Of a stretch of 64,000 nucleotides of DNA, positions 60,160 to 64,000 are shown in pieces. The number at the start of each line of letters is the position of its first letter. Positions within the stretch are counted from its first letter, which is position 1. The notes under the pieces are model-generated. The model had not been told where the DNA came from. It saw only the letters and a program-made list of their open reading frames with translations, and ran no database searches. The stretch spans positions 434,001 to 498,000 of the forward strand of contig NZ_JACHIN010000005.1 in the NCBI RefSeq assembly GCF_014203235.1, read 5' to 3'. Made by a program: the position numbers and the translations under genes. The stretch comes from Nonomuraea endophytica. Its GTDB lineage: Bacteria > Actinomycetota > Actinomycetes > Streptosporangiales > Streptosporangiaceae.

Positions 60160-60167
60160 TTCGCGAA
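60160..60167. promoter_or_regulatory. Possible RamB site in the ramB-aceA promoter
   Basis: The 238-base gap is AT-richer than its surroundings. TTCGCGAA (60160-60167) sits in AAAACTTCGCGAATTTTTC, which recalls the corynebacterial RamB motif AAnTTTGCnAA but is not identical. A second AT-rich block (60190-60240) may be the aceA promoter. Confidence 0.4.
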
Positions 60168-60306
60168 TTTTTCTGCCTGGAATACGCCTCAGTATTTTCT
60201 CTAGCAGAAATCTGGGCGTTCTTCGCTGAGAAAAACCTCTATGGAAGCGGTACGGCGGGGCACAGACTCAGCAGCAAGCACCCAGGGGACGACATTAGGA
60301 GCGAAC

Positions 60307-61596
<1,290 letters not shown>

Positions 61597-61630
61597 CTCG
61601 GCTTCTCAATTCAGTCGTTACGGCAAGCCG

Positions 61631-61661
61631 CCTCAGCCCCATCCGCCGTACGGGGCTGAGG
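61631..61661 (+). terminator. Hairpin after aceA
   Basis: CCTCAGCCCC (61631-61640) pairs with GGGGCTGAGG (61652-61661) across 11 bases, 35 bases after the aceA stop. No T-run follows. Confidence 0.65.
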
Positions 61662-61757
61662 ACATTCCAGGGACACGGTCGTCCACCTCACCGGCTCGCC
61701 ACCGCGACGACCGCACAGCTCGCCGGACCCCGTGGTCACGGGCGTTCACCGGCGAAC

Positions 61758-61798
61758 AAAAGGGCCGTGCCGGGCCGCCACCGGGCACGGCCCTTTTT
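61758..61798. terminator. Intrinsic terminator between aceA and the LysR gene
   Basis: AAAAGGGCCGTGCC (61758-61771) pairs perfectly with GGCACGGCCCTTTT (61784-61797), loop 12 bases, followed by more T. It is a classic A-stem-T terminator, able to act in both directions. Confidence 0.9.
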
Positions 61799-61882
61799 CT
61801 GTGACCTGACCCAAGGGAAGTCCCTGTGGCGCGGTCGCTCGCGCACCCACACGTCCGAGACCTGCCGTGATAATGCTATGGA

Positions 61883-62803
61883 ATGAGCACGGACGTTCAC
61901 CTGAGACACCTTCGCTACTTCATCGCAGTAGCCGAGGAGTTGAATTTCACCCGTGCGGCCGAGCGGCTGTACGTCTCGCAGCCGGCACTGTCCAAACAGA
62001 TACGTCAACTCGAGGCAGAGCTCGGCACCAGCTTGTTCAAGCGCGACAGAAGAAGCGTCGCACTGACCGAATCCGGGCGAGCCCTTCTTCCCCACGCGCG
62101 AAACCTGCTGGCCACATGGGACGCCTTCATGATGCCTTCCAGCCGCCTGCGCATCGGCATGTCCACCGTCCTCGGCAGAGGCCTGCTCCCGAGCATTCGC
62201 GCGGCCATCCCGGACGTTGAGCTGGTCGTACGGCAGTTCGGCTGGGACGATCCCACCGCTGGCCTTCGGGAGAGCAGCAGTGATGTCGCCTTCGTCTGGC
62301 TGCCGCTGCCGGATCCCGACGCCTATGAGTGGATCCACGTCGCCGATGAGCCCCGCCTGCTGCTGGTACCTGGCGGCCATCGTTTGGCGCGCCGCGACCA
62401 TGTCGACATCGACGAACTCCTTGACGAGCCTTGGCTCGCGCTTCCGAAGCGATCCGGGGCCTTACGCGACCACTGGCTGGCCCTGGAACAACGTCGCGGA
62501 CACCAGGTTCGGGTGACAGCCGAGATCACGGCCACCGACGAGACCCATGAAGCACTGGTCAACGGCGTGGGCATTTGTTTCGTCGCCGCCGGCAACGCCT
62601 CCATCTTCACCCGCGATGGCATAGTCGCCATCCCCGTGAAAGGCCTACCTTCCGCGCACCTCGTCCTGGCATGGCGCCGCGATGACCGCCGCTCGCTGGT
62701 CCGCACCTTTGCCAGGGCGGCGCAAAAGGCCCCTCGCCGCCTTGACCACGCTCACCGGTATTCACATCCCCGGCCCCGCTCCCCCAGCGAGTCCGCCGTT
62801 TGA
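61883..62803 (+). CDS. LysR-family regulator
   Basis: 306 residues. HTH: LRYFIAVAEELNFTRAAERL and YVSQPALSKQIRQLE (about 9-45), then a two-lobed effector domain. Start ATG at 61883 with a weak ribosome site. It is followed at 84 bases by a SnoaL-like gene on the same strand. The C-terminal ~25 residues are Pro/Arg-rich and may be unstructured. Target unknown; it may act on its neighbour. Confidence 0.88.
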   Translation: MSTDVHLRHLRYFIAVAEELNFTRAAERLYVSQPALSKQIRQLEAELGTSLFKRDRRSVALTESGRALLPHARNLLATWDAFMMPSSRLRIGMSTVLGRGLLPSIRAAIPDVELVVRQFGWDDPTAGLRESSSDVAFVWLPLPDPDAYEWIHVADEPRLLLVPGGHRLARRDHVDIDELLDEPWLALPKRSGALRDHWLALEQRRGHQVRVTAEITATDETHEALVNGVGICFVAAGNASIFTRDGIVAIPVKGLPSAHLVLAWRRDDRRSLVRTFARAAQKAPRRLDHAHRYSHPRPRSPSESAV

Positions 62804-62886
62804 TGGGCACGCCACCAGTTATGCCGATGCGTTATCAAGGCAGGTCTTAGACGTCACACGACATGGCTGCTTGTGTGGTTTCCGTG

Positions 62887-63423
62887 ATGTCAGAGAACAT
62901 GAGCAGAAGCCAGCTCCTGCGTGGAGCATCCGCAGGACTGGCAGGCATGGCGGCAGCATCGCTGATGGGATCGCCGCCGGCGCAGGCCCAGACGGCCGCC
63001 CCGGAACATCCCAACGTTCGATTGATCCGCGAGTACTACAAGGCATACGCCAGCGGCGACCCCAACGCACTCAAGAGATTCTTCGCAGCAGACATCCGCT
63101 GGACCATCCCCGGGCACCATCCTCTGTCCGGCACCAAGTACGGCCAGGCCGAGGTGCTGGCCTTCTTCCGCGAACTCGCCCGAGCCGGCTTCCGGGCAGA
63201 ACCGATATCCCTCGCCGCTGACGGCGCCTGGGTGATCGACCTGCACCGAGGCTGGAGCACTACACCAGAAGGCCTCGACATCATGTGGGCGCTCGCTTTC
63301 CGGATCAGGAACGGCAAGATCGCCGAAGCGATCAACTTCGCAGGCGACCAGCACGCGGCCGACACCTTCTTCTGGAAGCACTACGCACTGGCCCCACTAC
63401 CTGACCGCCTCGCCGCACGCTAG
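62887..63423 (+). CDS. Exported SnoaL-like protein
   Basis: 178 residues. The N-terminus (MSRSQLLRGASAGLAGMAAA) is a Tat/Sec-type export signal ending near AQAQ. The rest is a SnoaL/NTF2-like fold: VRLIREYYKAYASGDPNALK, then the strand ADIRWTIPG. Members are cyclases, isomerases or ligand-binding proteins. Start uncertain: ATG at 62887, 62863 or 62899 all lack strong ribosome sites. The function is open. Confidence 0.75.
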   Translation: MSENMSRSQLLRGASAGLAGMAAASLMGSPPAQAQTAAPEHPNVRLIREYYKAYASGDPNALKRFFAADIRWTIPGHHPLSGTKYGQAEVLAFFRELARAGFRAEPISLAADGAWVIDLHRGWSTTPEGLDIMWALAFRIRNGKIAEAINFAGDQHAADTFFWKHYALAPLPDRLAAR

Positions 63424-63784
63424 GCGAAGACGCGGTCGACGACTTCGGCCTGTCCGGTGGTTCCGGCGCGGAAACAGCGGCCGTGTCCTCCGGCAGGCCG
63501 GGCGTCGGCCCCGACAACCACAGCACGCCGACCCCACGAGAACCAGCACCAGGCGCGGGGCCGGCGGGAGGGGAGAAGACGCCACCCCTTCACGATGACG
63601 CCTTCGCCCGGCCTGCCCCAGGCTGTGGCGAACCCGCCCCGCGCTGCCAGCGCCCCCGAAACAGGGGCCAAGCGCCTCCACCCCTTTGGCCGCCTGGACG
63701 AGCGCGGCACCCACGACGGGGCCGCTGTGGGAGGGCGAGCGCGGCCCTCCGACAGGCTCGCCGAGCGGGGCCGGTAGCACGCAC
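63424..63784. other. Region without a recognised gene
   Basis: 361 bases. Long open frames exist on both strands because of the high GC content, but none has a ribosome site or a recognisable product. No repeat or strong hairpin was noticed. Confidence 0.5.
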
Positions 63785-64000
63785 TCACCCCGTCGACCAC
63801 GAGATCCAGCCCGCACGCCTGGCGGCCTTCAGGCCGGCGTGGTCGCCGTCGACCAGCACGTTCATGGCATGGCCGTGCGGTCTCATGAGGTTCACGATCC
63901 CCCGTACGCGCCCCTTGCCACCATGAGAGCAGGACACATCAGCGGCGACGCCGTCGAGCAGGCGCGACAGGCCGAACTCGAAGAGGGTGTCGAGGTCGAG
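63785..64000 (-). CDS. Partial TetR-type protein at the window edge (doubtful)
   Basis: An open frame enters from the right edge and stops at TGA 63785-63787; 71 residues are visible. The first visible ones, LDLDTLFEFGLSRLLDGVAA, match the end of TetR-family ligand domains. TetR proteins normally stop within a few residues of this point; here ~50 more follow, rich in His, Gly and Arg. A frameshift or stop loss, or a different family, is possible. The N-terminus is outside the window. Confidence 0.4.
   Translation of the reverse strand, partial: LDLDTLFEFGLSRLLDGVAADVSCSHGGKGRVRGIVNLMRPHGHAMNVLVDGDHAGLKAARRAGWISWSTG

Noticed and set aside
61736..62401. 221-codon minus-strand open frame opposite the LysR gene
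   Set aside because: It crosses a clear terminator and lies antisense to an unambiguous LysR HTH.
63420..63800. 126-codon minus-strand open frame after the SnoaL-like gene
   Set aside because: No ribosome site, no recognisable motif, and several equally long competing frames in the same stretch.

Overview
The window is GC-rich throughout, with third-codon positions almost always G or C, GTG/TTG starts and dense ATGA/GTGA stop-start overlaps. Its marker genes are actinobacterial: a RamB-type regulator beside isocitrate lyase, a GpgS-like glucosyl-3-phosphoglycerate synthase, a lone MCE protein, and the IclR/glycerol kinase/glycerol-3-phosphate dehydrogenase group. I read it as chromosomal DNA of a filamentous actinomycete, possibly Streptosporangiales; the order is a guess. 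No rRNA, tRNA, CRISPR array or intact insertion sequence was recognised.

Layout. (1) 1-5981: the end of a catechol or salicylate siderophore operon, with an aryl-AMP ligase cut by the window edge, isochorismate synthase, two exporter-fold ABC half-transporters of the IrtAB/YbtPQ type, and a TetR regulator. (2) 6110-41717: a large biosynthetic region that I cannot match to a known product. The left arm has an unknown protein, a glycosyltransferase-like protein, a HAD protein and an XRE regulator. A minus-strand operon then runs A-PCP-C NRPS, P450, ABC exporter, divergent from a KS-AT-ACP polyketide synthase. An esterase diverges from a TauD-type dioxygenase. A regulatory island at 22.4-27.5 kb holds repeats, tiny ORFs, a ROK-like regulator and a TrmB/LuxR-type regulator. 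Next come three glycosyltransferase genes (two plus strand, one minus). A seven-gene minus-strand operon encodes a deacetylase fusion, an AurF-like di-iron N-oxygenase, two dCTP-deaminase-like proteins, a GT4 enzyme, a HIT protein and a GT2 enzyme. It diverges from a plus-strand operon of A-PCP NRPS, type II thioesterase, class III aminotransferase, UDP-xylose synthase-like SDR and a second SDR. A phosphotransferase-like gene ends the region. (3) 41935-64000: mostly core or accessory metabolism: CstA transporter, glycerol catabolism with its IclR regulator, erythromycin-esterase-like protein, tandem-MerR regulator, MarR regulator, acyl-CoA dehydrogenase, MCE, DoxX, MFS/TetR pair, GpgS, a secreted small protein, RamB/AceA, LysR and a SnoaL-like protein.

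How the parts fit. Biosynthetic promoters share a 16-bp dyad, TTGCCA-N4-TGGCAA, at 8.8, 17.05, 21.4, 27.4 and 35.2 kb, with a half-site before the TrmB/LuxR-type regulator. I did not see it in the 42-64 kb part. It ties the scattered operons into one probable regulon. The enzymes suggest a small peptide-polyketide core built on two carrier proteins plus one malonyl extension. It would be modified by P450, dioxygenase and N-oxygenase steps and by sugars, then exported by the ABC-2 system. The product is unknown.

Most unusual points: two adjacent dCTP-deaminase-like proteins, each missing the catalytic residues the other keeps; a NodB deacetylase fused to an IS110-transposase-like N-terminal domain; a 49-residue secreted peptide gene; and a ROK-like regulator with an extra N-terminal domain.
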